DNA of 64,000 nucleotides from NCBI RefSeq assembly GCF_003054705.1, contig NZ_QAYX01000018.1:124001-188000 (forward strand), written 5' to 3'. Positions 41,231-50,069 of this stretch are shown here, piece after piece. Origin of the DNA: Opitutus sp. ER46 (GTDB taxonomy: Bacteria; Verrucomicrobiota; Verrucomicrobiia; Opitutales; Opitutaceae). The position numbers and the translations under genes are program-made. The notes below the pieces were generated by a model. That model worked only from the letters and a program-made list of their open reading frames with translations. It did not search any database and was not told the DNA's origin. How positions within the stretch are numbered: position 1 is the first letter of the stretch; the number at the start of each line of letters is the position of its first letter.

Positions 41231-41724
41231 AACGCGCCCTCCTCGCCGTTGGTCTTCTCCTCGCCCTCTTCGCCGGCGCCTACGTCTGGTTCGCGCGGCA
41301 GGAGCCCCCCGCGCCGGTGACGACGCCCGCGCCAACGGTGGACGCGAAGGCGGCCGAGCGGGAGGCGCTTTTCGGCGCGGAGGCATTGGCGCCGGAGGTG
41401 CAGTGGCGGGAGAGCGGCCTCGGTTACCGCATCGTCGCCGAAGGCACCGGACCGAAGCCCGGGATCGGCAGCCCGGTGCGCCTGCGGTACGTCGGCCGCC
41501 TGAAGGACGGCACGATTTTCGACCGCGCCGAGACGCCGAGCGAGTTTCAGATTGGCGCGACGATTCGCGGCCTCTCGAACGGCCTGCAGCTGCTGGCGGC
41601 AGGTGGCAAGGCGACCTTCTTCATTCCGCCGTCGCAGGGCTACGGCCACGCGAAGGTGATGGGCATCCCGCCTGACTCCGGGCTGATTTTTGAAGTGGAA
41701 GTCGTCGAGGTCGGCGCCCGCTGA
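41227..41724 (+). CDS. FKBP-type peptidyl-prolyl isomerase
   Basis: A 165-residue protein with an N-terminal membrane helix or signal anchor (ALLAVGLLLALFAGAYVWF) and a C-terminal FKBP domain (about 70-165): GSPVRLRYVGRLKDGTIFDR, EFQIGATIRGLSNGLQLLAA, GGKATFFIPPSQGYGH, IPPDSGLIFEVEVVEV. It should fold proteins in the periplasm. It is the last gene of its group. Confidence 0.9.
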   Translation: MKRALLAVGLLLALFAGAYVWFARQEPPAPVTTPAPTVDAKAAEREALFGAEALAPEVQWRESGLGYRIVAEGTGPKPGIGSPVRLRYVGRLKDGTIFDRAETPSEFQIGATIRGLSNGLQLLAAGGKATFFIPPSQGYGHAKVMGIPPDSGLIFEVEVVEVGAR

Positions 41725-42062
41725 TCCGGCAAGGTCGAGCGCGTCACGCCCCCGTCCGGCGCGATACGCGCCCATTTTCGGGGTCCGGTGGCGTCCCTCA
41801 CCGCGCGTCGGCGCTCGAACGGAGACCGGGTCTGCGGAAACACACCCTAACCGCGTCACATCGATACCCTCGGCCGCACCCCAACCAGGGCAAAAGTCTC
41901 ACCGGGATGACTAGGATTAACCGGTAGTTCGGAGCAACTCATTTTTATCGCCTATTTCGCTGCTAATAATTCTGGGATCAGCCTTCTAACAATTTTCATG
42001 ATTGACTAGTGACAATAAATTTTACCTCTCTGCATCGCTTCATCACGAACCCCTACTCCCCC
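41725..42062. promoter_or_regulatory. upstream region of the secretion operon
   Basis: The first half is GC-rich and empty. From about 41930 to 42060 it becomes AT-rich (CATTTTTATCGCC, CTGCTAATAATTC, TTGACTAGTGACAATAAATTT), the lowest-GC stretch near here. It is the likely promoter and leader of the 14-kb operon. A GTG at 42009 is in frame with the first gene. Confidence 0.45.
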
Positions 42063-42500
42063 ATGAAGAATGCAGCTCTCCCGATTCATCCCGCGCGGCC
42101 CGGTCGCCGCCGGCTCCGCCGCCAGCAGGCGTTCACCATGTTCGAGGTCCTCCTGGTCGTCATCGCCCTCGGCCTGCTCGCCGCCCTGATCGTGCCGACG
42201 ATCGAACGCTTCATCGATGCGACCGGCGACACCGCCAAGACCCACAATGCCAAGATTCTGAACCAGTACGTCGAGACGCTGTACAACGCCGGCGCGGAAA
42301 CGAATTGGGCCGACGGCGCAGCCGCGATCACCGCGCTGACCGCCGGGGTTTCGCTGCCTCCGACTGTGCCCGGCGGGCAGACCCAGATTGTGAAGCTCAC
42401 CCAGGCCGTGAACGCGGAAGCCTATACTTACACCGCCGGCACCCCGACCTCGCCGCCCAGCTTCTCCCCGCTGCTCGGTCGGCGCAACGTGAGGCCGTAG
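42063..42500 (+). CDS. pseudopilin 1
   Basis: A 145-residue protein with a type III signal: a long basic leader (RPGRRRLRRQQA) and the segment FTMFEVLLVVIALGLLAALI, giving glutamate at +5 of the mature protein. The -1 residue is Ala rather than the usual Gly. The mature domain is small (VETLYNAGAETNWADG) with the look of a GspG/FimT-like minor pseudopilin. It must be processed by a prepilin peptidase, which is not encoded in the window. Confidence 0.8.
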   Translation: MKNAALPIHPARPGRRRLRRQQAFTMFEVLLVVIALGLLAALIVPTIERFIDATGDTAKTHNAKILNQYVETLYNAGAETNWADGAAAITALTAGVSLPPTVPGGQTQIVKLTQAVNAEAYTYTAGTPTSPPSFSPLLGRRNVRP

Positions 42501-42503
42501 GCC

Positions 42504-42893
42504 ATGAATACCCGGGGCCCCGGCGCGGCGTTCACGCTCCTCGAGATCCTGATCGTGGTCACCATGCTTGGGCTCCTGGGCACCATGGTGGTGGGCGGTT
42601 TTCGCAACGTGGTGCCCGCCGCGCGTGAGACGGCTGCGGTCAACAAGGCCCGCGTCGTCAACGCCGCCCGGATCACCTATGCATTGACCGTCCCCGCCGC
42701 GGCGACCGAATGGGACGCCGCGCTGTCCGACGCCCAGCGCTGCACGCTGCTGATCGAAGCCGGCGCACTCACGGGTGCACCGGCGGACTGGCTCGCCGCC
42801 ACGGGAGGTTACTCGCTGGCGCTCACCGGCGGGCTGCGCGCCCGGACGGTTCTCCGCAACAAGGCCGGCGCCACGCTCGCCTACACCGACTGA
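42504..42893 (+). CDS. pseudopilin 2
   Basis: A 129-residue protein with a short leader (MNTRGPGAA) and FTLLEILIVVTMLGLLGTMV, glutamate at +5, Ala at -1. The mature part is short and resembles a GspG/H-like pseudopilin. Three bp separate it from the first gene. Confidence 0.82.
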   Translation: MNTRGPGAAFTLLEILIVVTMLGLLGTMVVGGFRNVVPAARETAAVNKARVVNAARITYALTVPAAATEWDAALSDAQRCTLLIEAGALTGAPADWLAATGGYSLALTGGLRARTVLRNKAGATLAYTD

Positions 42894-42996
42894 GCTCCGT
42901 CGGTCGTCCCGCCGACAATCGCTCCCCCCGGCACTCCCCGTGTCCGCCCTGGGCCGCCGCATGCCCAGCCCGCGCCTCCCTACGTTCATAATCTGG

Positions 42997-43827
42997 ATGA
43001 AATCGCCGCCGGCATTCCCCTCGCCTGCCCACTCCCGCCACACCCAGCGCGGCTTCGTCCTCAGCGAGCTCGTCATCGTCCTCGTGCTTTCGTCGGTCAC
43101 GACGGCGGCCCTGCTGGCGGCTCTCCTTGCACTCCTCCACACCATGCAACCCCAGAGCATCCTGATCGGCGGGGAAACCCTGCCGGTTGCGCCCACGTTC
43201 GGCGCCTTTCCATCCGCGGTACGCCTGCATCAGGCGTTCACCGACCGCGTTGCTGCTGCCCGCGCCGTCTACGTGCTGGGCGGCCAGCACCTCTCGATTC
43301 CCGCCGATGCCGCGCCCACCCGTGTGGCACCGCTGCGCGTCCGCGGCCTGCCGCGCATCGATGATTTCTCGCCCGGCCTGCCTCTGGACGCGTGCCGGTT
43401 CCAGGAAACCTATGGCCCGGCGCTCGGCGCCACAGAGGACGCCCCGTCCCGCGAGGACTTCTCCACTGTCGTGGTTGGGTCCCATCAGGGCGTCCTCGCC
43501 ATCACGTGCTTCGTGCAGGTGCGACGCCGGGAGGAGACCTGGTCCGACGGCAGCGCGACCCGCAGCTTTGTGGTGCGCGAGGTGCAGCTCTGGGACATCG
43601 AGCACGGCGCCCAGCACTACGCGTTCGCCGAACGACCGGCGCACTCCCAAGGCGTATTCGTCGGCGCCGTGCACACCTGGCTGCGGTATCAGCTGAACAC
43701 GGACGGAGAGGAAGGCCCCGCCTGCGTGGCGTTTCCCGATCCTTGGATCTACGGCGGCAACCGGGGGCGACCCGATGATCTGCCGCCCTTCTCCCGCTTC
43801 AGCTACCTCCTGGCGGTTTCGCCATGA
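42997..43827 (+). CDS. pseudopilin 3
   Basis: A 276-residue protein from the ATG at 42997; GTG 42940 and ATG 42961 are in frame upstream. A cleavage site RG/FVLSELVIVLVLSSVTTA gives glutamate at +5. The larger mature domain (about 225 residues, with QEVYxP-like VREVQLWDIEHGAQHYAF) suggests a GspJ-type pseudopilin. It overlaps the next gene by 4 bp. Confidence 0.75.
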   Translation: MKSPPAFPSPAHSRHTQRGFVLSELVIVLVLSSVTTAALLAALLALLHTMQPQSILIGGETLPVAPTFGAFPSAVRLHQAFTDRVAAARAVYVLGGQHLSIPADAAPTRVAPLRVRGLPRIDDFSPGLPLDACRFQETYGPALGATEDAPSREDFSTVVVGSHQGVLAITCFVQVRRREETWSDGSATRSFVVREVQLWDIEHGAQHYAFAERPAHSQGVFVGAVHTWLRYQLNTDGEEGPACVAFPDPWIYGGNRGRPDDLPPFSRFSYLLAVSP

Positions 43828-45176
43828 CGCGTGGTGCCTCCAGTCGAGTTCGTCCGCGTCGTGGCCACGGCGGCTATCTGGTCATCCTCGTGCTTGTCAT
43901 CCTCGCCTTTGTCGGCGTCGCCGCCGCGATGCAGGCGCTGGTGCTGACGAGCGTTGGCACCACGTCGCGCGCATTTGACGGCTACCGGCAGGGCACGGCC
44001 GAGCGACTGCGGCTCGAGCGGGCCGTGACCGAAGCCGTGCTCGACGCCGTCACCGGCGATCACGCCCATGCCAGCGTGATCCTCCCCAACGCACTGGAGA
44101 CCCGCCTCGCCCAACTCGGCGACGCCTCGAGCAAACTGAGCATCACGGAGACGCCTCCCCTTCCGGCGGTGGTCGCATTTCCAACTCCGTTCGCGTCGCC
44201 GGACGAGTTGAGTCTGGTGACTGAGGAGCTGCGGCCGTGCCTCACCCCCGAATTGAGCCGCCTCATCGGGCCGCGCGTGGCAGCCTATCCTCCCGCCCGC
44301 TTTGTCTTCGTCTCCGAGCGACAGGCGCTGGAGACACGTTGCTCCTACGACATCGCGGTCTTCGCCCGGCTTTTGGCCGCACCACTCACGCGCTTTCCCA
44401 TCGCGGCCTACGACCTCCCTGACGAGATCGGCGCCACCACCGGAGCCCAGGGCCCGATCTCCACCTCCGCGTTTCCTGCGGGCCTCGTCCCCGGCCGTGA
44501 TCCGAATTTCGTCTCCGCGCTTCAGGCCCAGCCGGGGCTGCTGCCGTATCACTACCGCCACCGCGCCGCTCTCGCCTCCGCGTATCAACGGCTCTTCTCG
44601 GCGCGGTTCCTGGATCGCGCCGCAGAATATGCCGGCATCACTCACTTTCATGACCTCGAAGCCACAGCGGAAACCGCCGAGTTGGCAGGATTGAGCAAAA
44701 CCGGGGCGACCGCGCGCTGGGATCTCGGCGCCGCCGGTCCCGGCACCTACGGGGCGATCACCGCGACGCGCGACGCCGCCGTCCTGTTTTCCCGCACGGG
44801 CGCCACGACGCTCGAGTTGTCAGACTCCGGCGCCCAACCCGCCGCGCCGGCGATCCTCGTCGTGCTCGCCGGACCAAAGGAGCCAGCCGCCGCGCCGCTC
44901 CAGGTCGCGCTGGGTTCGATCACCCGCCCCGTGGTGATCGTCGGCTTTCACGTCCAATTCACCACCGCTGCTGAAACCGTGGTGCAGGGGGCGCTGCTGC
45001 TCGATCCAGCCTCCTCCCTGACACTGGGAGGTCGGCTCACGGTCGGGCACCTCTCCTATTGGGCCGGGAGCACCCGCGTCGCGGCGGTCGATATCAACCC
45101 CGGCGCCATGCCCGCCGCCGCCGAGCGGATCGCTCCGCGGGCCGTGTACGTCGCCACAAGCTCGGAGCCGTTATGA
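43824..45176 (+). CDS. GspK/PilX-like minor component
   Basis: A 450-residue protein with an N-terminal hydrophobic segment G/YLVILVLVILAFVGVAAAMQ after a basic leader. There is no glutamate at +5, as in GspK and some PilX proteins, which sit at the pseudopilus tip. The large remaining part is unassigned. It is coupled by ATGA overlaps on both sides. Confidence 0.65.
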   Translation: MTRGASSRVRPRRGHGGYLVILVLVILAFVGVAAAMQALVLTSVGTTSRAFDGYRQGTAERLRLERAVTEAVLDAVTGDHAHASVILPNALETRLAQLGDASSKLSITETPPLPAVVAFPTPFASPDELSLVTEELRPCLTPELSRLIGPRVAAYPPARFVFVSERQALETRCSYDIAVFARLLAAPLTRFPIAAYDLPDEIGATTGAQGPISTSAFPAGLVPGRDPNFVSALQAQPGLLPYHYRHRAALASAYQRLFSARFLDRAAEYAGITHFHDLEATAETAELAGLSKTGATARWDLGAAGPGTYGAITATRDAAVLFSRTGATTLELSDSGAQPAAPAILVVLAGPKEPAAAPLQVALGSITRPVVIVGFHVQFTTAAETVVQGALLLDPASSLTLGGRLTVGHLSYWAGSTRVAAVDINPGAMPAAAERIAPRAVYVATSSEPL

Positions 45177-46504
45177 CCACGCGTCACTCCCGCGGCTTCA
45201 CCATCGCCGAATTCGTCGTCGCCCTCGTCCTCCTCGGCGTCGTGCTCGGGCCGCTGCTGGTCTTCGTCACGCGTATCCAGGATCTCAATCACGCGATCGG
45301 GCGGCAGTCCCGGCTCGAGTCCTGGCGATCCTTTCACGACCAGGCTCTCGCGTCCGGTCTCAACCCGAATCTTGCCCCGGCTCTGGCCGCCACGCTGAAC
45401 CCCGCGGTCCCGGTCGTTCCCCCGCTGCCCATCACCCAGACCAGCGTGGCGCCAGCGCCGGGGTTTCCGCGGCTCGTTCCCATCCACCTCATGCTCGACC
45501 CCTCGGTGGCCGAGCCGCGCGTCGCCGGCGCCGGTTTCCAGATCGGCGCCGGCGCGCCCCTCCCGCCGCGCGACGACCCGACCTCCCCGCTCGTTCCCAT
45601 CGTGATGCCCACGCCCGTGCTCACCCCGGTCGATGGCACCACGGTGGCCGCCACGTCACTCGCCGCTGCAAACGCCGGCGAGCCGCGTGTGCTCCAAGTC
45701 ACGGCCACCGCCAGCGCTGAGGCCGAAGTTCACCTCGTGCTCAGCCAGCCCGCCACCGCCACCGAAGGTCCCGGCCAGGCCATGCAGTCCGTGACGGCCG
45801 TGCACCTGCTGCAACGCGTCCAGGGTCACGCCTGGTCCGAGTATCCCGGACGCGGCGACGCCGGCGACCGCGCGGTCGGCCTGCCCGATGGGCGCACCCG
45901 ATGGCTCGTGACGACCGCCGCCGGTCGCCTGCAGGTTTATGAACCCAGTCCGCTGGCGCGATTCGCCTATCGCCTCGGGCTGGGCGCACCCGTCCTGAAA
46001 CATGGAGGCATCGAGGTCGCGCCCGGGACGGCAGTGCCCTTCGACTTCCCGGCCTACACCGCGGTCCAGCAGGGAACGCACGCGGTGACCATCGACTTCC
46101 CCGCCGCCACCAAGGCCGCGTTCGGCGACGCCTGGCCAACCGAGGCGATCGGCTTCCAGTCCACCTTCGGCCCCTTCGCCGGGCCGTTCTCCGGCGATCT
46201 GCGCTCCTTCTTCCAACCCGAATGGATCACCGCGTGGAGCGACCTCGTGCGCATCGCCGCCGATCCGGTTGTTCCGGAGGGCGCGGTGGCGGACTCCGCA
46301 GCGTGGACGTTCCTGCGCACGCGAACCGCGCTCGGCGTTCCGGTGCTCGCGACCGACGCGGACACCACCGGGTTCTTCGCGCCCGGCAGCGTCGAGTTTC
46401 AGGCGCCGGTCGTCGCCGATGGCCGGGCGTTCGGCCGACTCTCGTTCGACCACGGCACGATCCTCAGCACCGGCACCACCCTCGCCATGCCGGTCCTGCC
46501 CTGA
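45173..46504 (+). CDS. pseudopilin 4, large
   Basis: A 443-residue protein with the cleavage site RG/FTIAEFVVALVLLGVVLGPL (glutamate at +5) and a very large Pro-rich and beta-rich domain of about 430 residues. This size is far above usual pseudopilins (100-250), and the domain is unassigned. It follows by ATGA overlap and is 12 bp before the PilT-like gene. Confidence 0.7.
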   Translation: MTTRHSRGFTIAEFVVALVLLGVVLGPLLVFVTRIQDLNHAIGRQSRLESWRSFHDQALASGLNPNLAPALAATLNPAVPVVPPLPITQTSVAPAPGFPRLVPIHLMLDPSVAEPRVAGAGFQIGAGAPLPPRDDPTSPLVPIVMPTPVLTPVDGTTVAATSLAAANAGEPRVLQVTATASAEAEVHLVLSQPATATEGPGQAMQSVTAVHLLQRVQGHAWSEYPGRGDAGDRAVGLPDGRTRWLVTTAAGRLQVYEPSPLARFAYRLGLGAPVLKHGGIEVAPGTAVPFDFPAYTAVQQGTHAVTIDFPAATKAAFGDAWPTEAIGFQSTFGPFAGPFSGDLRSFFQPEWITAWSDLVRIAADPVVPEGAVADSAAWTFLRTRTALGVPVLATDADTTGFFAPGSVEFQAPVVADGRAFGRLSFDHGTILSTGTTLAMPVLP

Positions 46505-46516
46505 CGCCCGTTCACC

Positions 46517-47539
46517 ATGCCCGCCTTTCCCATCCTCGAGCTGCTCGACCAGGTAACCCGCCCCGCGGGCACGACCGACATCACGCTGAAGTCAACCGGT
46601 AGCGTGGCTGTCGGTCGCAACGGGGCCTTGTCCGTAACCCACATTCCCGCGCTCGCGGCCACGTGGGCCGAGAGCGTGCGCGCGATTCTGCCCGCCCGGC
46701 CGTCCGATGCCCGCCGCGGCTGCACCACCGTCGTCCGCGATCCGAACGGACGCCGGTACCGAATCACGCTTTCGCCCAACCGCGAAGGCGAGGCGCTCTC
46801 CATCCGTCCCCTCCCGCGCGCGATTCTCAGCCCGGAGGAACTGCGTTTGCCGGAAGGCCTGAAGGACTACTTCGTGCAACTGCAGGGCGGCATGTTCCTC
46901 GTCGGCGGCGTCACCGGCTCGGGCAAGACCTGGACACTCGCGTCGCTGCTCAAGGCCCGGGCCGCCGCGCTCGGTGGGAAGTTCATCACCATCGAGCGGC
47001 CCATCGAATTCGAGCATGAGGACACCGCCACGGCCGTGTTCCATCAGCGGGAGGTTGGGACGCATGCCGTCAGCTATGCCGCCGCCCTCGAGGAGGCGCT
47101 GCAGGAGAAGCCCAACGTCCTCATGGTGCAGGAAATCCGCCGTCGCGACGAGGCGGAGACCGCGTTGTCCGCCGCTCTCAGCGGTCACGTGGTCGTCACG
47201 TCGCTGCACGCTTACACCGCGCCCTCCACGCCACAGCGGTTCCTTGGGCTCATCAATCCGGCGTTCGAAGACAACGGCGCGCGCGACGCCCTTGCCGGAT
47301 GCCTCGAGGGCGTCGTCCTCCAGCGGCTCATCCCGGGATGCGAGGGGTTGGTTCCGATTTTCGAGGTCATGTATTTTCGCAATCAGCACGGTGAAAGGCT
47401 GACGCAGATGGAGCGCCTGGTGCGGCAGGGCAACTGGCTGGGCCTCCGGCAGGAAATGGAAATCTCCCGGCGGCTCGGGATGATGCAGTGGGAAGACAGC
47501 CTCGCCGAGCGCCGGCAGCAGCAACTCATCGCCGTCTGA
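46517..47539 (+). CDS. PilT-like ATPase with altered motifs
   Basis: A 340-residue protein of the secretion ATPase superfamily, PilT-like in length. Walker A is GVTGSGKT (about 131-138). The Asp box reads TIERPIEF where PilT has TIEDPIEF, and the Walker B region reads MVQEIRRRDE where PilT has VGEMRD-type sequence; the last Glu of the Asp box and the Walker B Glu are kept. The His box is reduced (SLHAYTA). It could still hydrolyse ATP, but the changes imply altered kinetics or a structural role. Retraction ATPases belong to type IV pili and not to type II secretion. Confidence 0.8.
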   Translation: MPAFPILELLDQVTRPAGTTDITLKSTGSVAVGRNGALSVTHIPALAATWAESVRAILPARPSDARRGCTTVVRDPNGRRYRITLSPNREGEALSIRPLPRAILSPEELRLPEGLKDYFVQLQGGMFLVGGVTGSGKTWTLASLLKARAAALGGKFITIERPIEFEHEDTATAVFHQREVGTHAVSYAAALEEALQEKPNVLMVQEIRRRDEAETALSAALSGHVVVTSLHAYTAPSTPQRFLGLINPAFEDNGARDALAGCLEGVVLQRLIPGCEGLVPIFEVMYFRNQHGERLTQMERLVRQGNWLGLRQEMEISRRLGMMQWEDSLAERRQQQLIAV

Positions 47540-47553
47540 ACCTCGCCGTCCTC

Positions 47554-49050
47554 ATGTTCACCGCCGCGAAACTCTGGCCGTCGCTCGCCGCCACCCCCTT
47601 GGGGGAGTTGGTGACCGGCACCGCGCATCAGGCTCACCCGACGGATGTGACCGCGCCACTTGGCGTCCGCTTTGCCGGCCAAAACGTGCTCGCCATCCAC
47701 ATCGCGCTCGAGAAGGCCGCCACCGTTCGGGTGGCGTTCGACCGGCAGGGGCAACCGCGCCTCAGCGGCATCCGCAACATCCGCCAGCGGGCGTCCGCCG
47801 ACTTCGTCGATGTCCTGCGCGCCGAAGCGGCAGCGGCGCACGCGCATTGGGCCGTCGTGGTGCTGGCCGCGGGCTGGCAGGCGGTCCTGGGACAACGCGC
47901 GGCGCGCGCCGATGCGACCGAGCCGCGGTCCAGCTTCGCCCGCCATCGCCTGATGATGGAAACACCAGAGGCCGTGATTCCGCGCGCCCAGCCGGACCGC
48001 CTCTACACCGCGGTCGACCATCCGGTGCTCGATCGATCCGTCGTCTTCTCGGTCCGGCGCGCCGACGTCGAGGATCTCTCCACGCAGATCCGAAAAGCCG
48101 GGCTGGGCGTGGCCGCGATCCGCATCGGTGTCGCCGCCCAACTTGAGGCCTGGCTCGCACGCGAGGCCGACGGGGGCCTGGCCCGGGACCTCGTTCTCAC
48201 CGACGGCCTCAGCGCGCTCCTGCTCAACACGGAACACGGCGACTTCGTGCCGCCCCGCGGCGCGGTGGAAGCCGACCAGCCACGCCAGGCCGTCCAGCGT
48301 CCCGGAGCCGTCGACGAGGACATCGCCCGCTTCATCAATGCCAACGGCGGTCGCTCGCTGACCTTCATCGGTCCGGAGGAGCTTTGCGCCGCGGTGAAGA
48401 AACACGCCCCCGCCGCGGAGCTGGTGCGCCCGCCCGACCATCCCGCCCACGACACCCAGAACGTCACGCTGGCGGCTGCGGTGCAGCACGATCTCAACCC
48501 CGAGGCGAGGGAAGTCCGCCCCGCCCTGCCCCGCTCATGGCGCCGGCTGATCCTGGGCTCCGCCGGGCTCGCCGCGGTGCTCGCCGTCGTCGCCATCGTC
48601 AACACCGCCTACGCCGTTCGCATCACATACGACTGCTACCGGCTGGAACGCGCCGCCGCCGGCTGGAACGCCGACACCGATGGCGACCGCGCCCTCCTCG
48701 CACGCGCGGCCGCGGATCTCGCCGACGCGACCGCGCTGCGGACCTGGGTGGCGTCCAGTTTTCACGCCCAGCGATTTGCGTATCGGCTGCTGCGTGACAT
48801 CCCCGGGAGCGCCGCCCTGGACAAACTCCAGCTCGAGCTGCGCGACGGCCAACTGGCCCTCACCTTTGTCGTCCTCGGCGACCAGGACGCGCAGCTCGCG
48901 GCGCACCGCGCCGTGGAACAGGCGATCAAGGAACTGCGGTTCAAGATCGGCAGCGAAGAGTTGCCCGTCGGCATGGCCGGCTCGGCGCGTGCCATCCAGT
49001 ACCGGCTCCACCTCATCGTGCCGGATGCCGCGGAGGTGGCCGCGTCATGA
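47554..49050 (+). CDS. GspL-like (PilM/PilN-like) inner-membrane assembly protein
   Basis: A 498-residue protein from the ATG at 47554. A cytoplasmic part of about 330 residues with actin-like character precedes one transmembrane helix (LILGSAGLAAVLAVVAIVNTAYAV) and a periplasmic part (LQLELRDGQLALTFVVLGDQ) of ferredoxin-like type. This is the GspL plan, equal to a PilM-PilN fusion. It would link the GspE-type ATPase to the membrane platform. 4-bp overlap with the next gene. Confidence 0.65.
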   Translation: MFTAAKLWPSLAATPLGELVTGTAHQAHPTDVTAPLGVRFAGQNVLAIHIALEKAATVRVAFDRQGQPRLSGIRNIRQRASADFVDVLRAEAAAAHAHWAVVVLAAGWQAVLGQRAARADATEPRSSFARHRLMMETPEAVIPRAQPDRLYTAVDHPVLDRSVVFSVRRADVEDLSTQIRKAGLGVAAIRIGVAAQLEAWLAREADGGLARDLVLTDGLSALLLNTEHGDFVPPRGAVEADQPRQAVQRPGAVDEDIARFINANGGRSLTFIGPEELCAAVKKHAPAAELVRPPDHPAHDTQNVTLAAAVQHDLNPEAREVRPALPRSWRRLILGSAGLAAVLAVVAIVNTAYAVRITYDCYRLERAAAGWNADTDGDRALLARAAADLADATALRTWVASSFHAQRFAYRLLRDIPGSAALDKLQLELRDGQLALTFVVLGDQDAQLAAHRAVEQAIKELRFKIGSEELPVGMAGSARAIQYRLHLIVPDAAEVAAS

Positions 49051-50069
49051 CCCGCTACTACCGCCGCACGTTCGCCGGGATCGGGCTCGTGTTTGCCGCG
49101 CTCGCCGGCGCCGCCTTTCTGACGAACGCGATGGCGGCCGACGTCCGCGCCCGCCACCTCCGCCTGCGCGCCCAGCACGAGGCGGGTGCGGTCACCCGCG
49201 CCACCCAGCGCAGCCAGGTTGAACGCGTCGAAGCCTCCATTAGTCCGCTGCGGGCATTTGCGACTCGCTGGCACGACTCCGCGCGGCTGCCGGAAAAGGA
49301 GGCCGCGGAAAAGGTCCGCTCCGAGATCGAAATGATCGCGCAGCGGCAGCTCGGCCTGGTGACCGACAACGCGATCACCCCGCAGCCGGAGCGCTACCTC
49401 TTCCAGGGCCAGCCGTGGCGCGTGCAACGCGTGACCCTTCGCGCCAGCGGCAAGGACCTCGCGGCGCTCCTCACCTGGCTCGGAAAAGTCGAAGAGCGGT
49501 ATCCCGCCGCGCTCGTCGAGCTGTGCGAGTTTTCCTCCAACATCGGGGGCAACACCGGTTTGACCCTCCGGCTCATCCAGCCCGTCGCCAGCCACGAGAG
49601 CCGCCGCACGCCCCCCGCCCCGGCATGGGCCGACGTCGGCGGGATGTCCGAGCTCATGCAGTCGGTGCCGTGGACTGACTTTTTCCCGGAGCGGCTGAAG
49701 CACGCCCGCCCCATCGGGTTCACGCGCAACCCCCTTCAGCCCGCGATCGCCTCCGACCAACGCCCGCTTCCGCTGGGGGGAGCAACCCCCGACGAGATCA
49801 CTCCGCGGCTGGAGGTCGCGCTCGAGGGGCGCGTCCGCAGCGTGATCCGCGGCGCGTCTCCCCTGGTGGTCATCGATGGCCGCATCTTCCGGATCGGCGA
49901 CGAGGTCATGGCCGGCTCACCGCGCGAGCGACTCCTGCCCGAGGCCAAGACCAGGCTGAAACACATCGGCGAGGACCAACTCACGTTCCAGGTCTCCGGC
50001 GGCACCTACGAGAACCCGATCCAGTGCGACGTGCGGTACGCCCTGCCCGCCTTCCTCCACAGCCGATGA
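49047..50069 (+). CDS. GspM/PilO-like protein with GspC/PilP-like C-domain
   Basis: A 340-residue protein with one N-terminal membrane helix, a coiled coil (about 30-95), a ferredoxin-like domain (RVQRVTLRASGKDLAALLTW), a Pro-rich linker, and a C-terminal beta domain (LEGRVRSVIRGASPLVVIDG, EVMAGSPRERLLPEAKTRLK, HIGEDQLTFQV) like the homology region of GspC/PilP. This fuses two machine parts normally encoded separately. ATGA overlaps on both sides. Confidence 0.65.
   Translation: MTRYYRRTFAGIGLVFAALAGAAFLTNAMAADVRARHLRLRAQHEAGAVTRATQRSQVERVEASISPLRAFATRWHDSARLPEKEAAEKVRSEIEMIAQRQLGLVTDNAITPQPERYLFQGQPWRVQRVTLRASGKDLAALLTWLGKVEERYPAALVELCEFSSNIGGNTGLTLRLIQPVASHESRRTPPAPAWADVGGMSELMQSVPWTDFFPERLKHARPIGFTRNPLQPAIASDQRPLPLGGATPDEITPRLEVALEGRVRSVIRGASPLVVIDGRIFRIGDEVMAGSPRERLLPEAKTRLKHIGEDQLTFQVSGGTYENPIQCDVRYALPAFLHSR

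Noticed and set aside
41870-41945. Cyclic-di-GMP (GEMM) riboswitch upstream of the secretion operon
   Set aside because: AGGGCAAAA and GGTAG words are present, but the GACGCAAAGC core and the expected pairing were not found.
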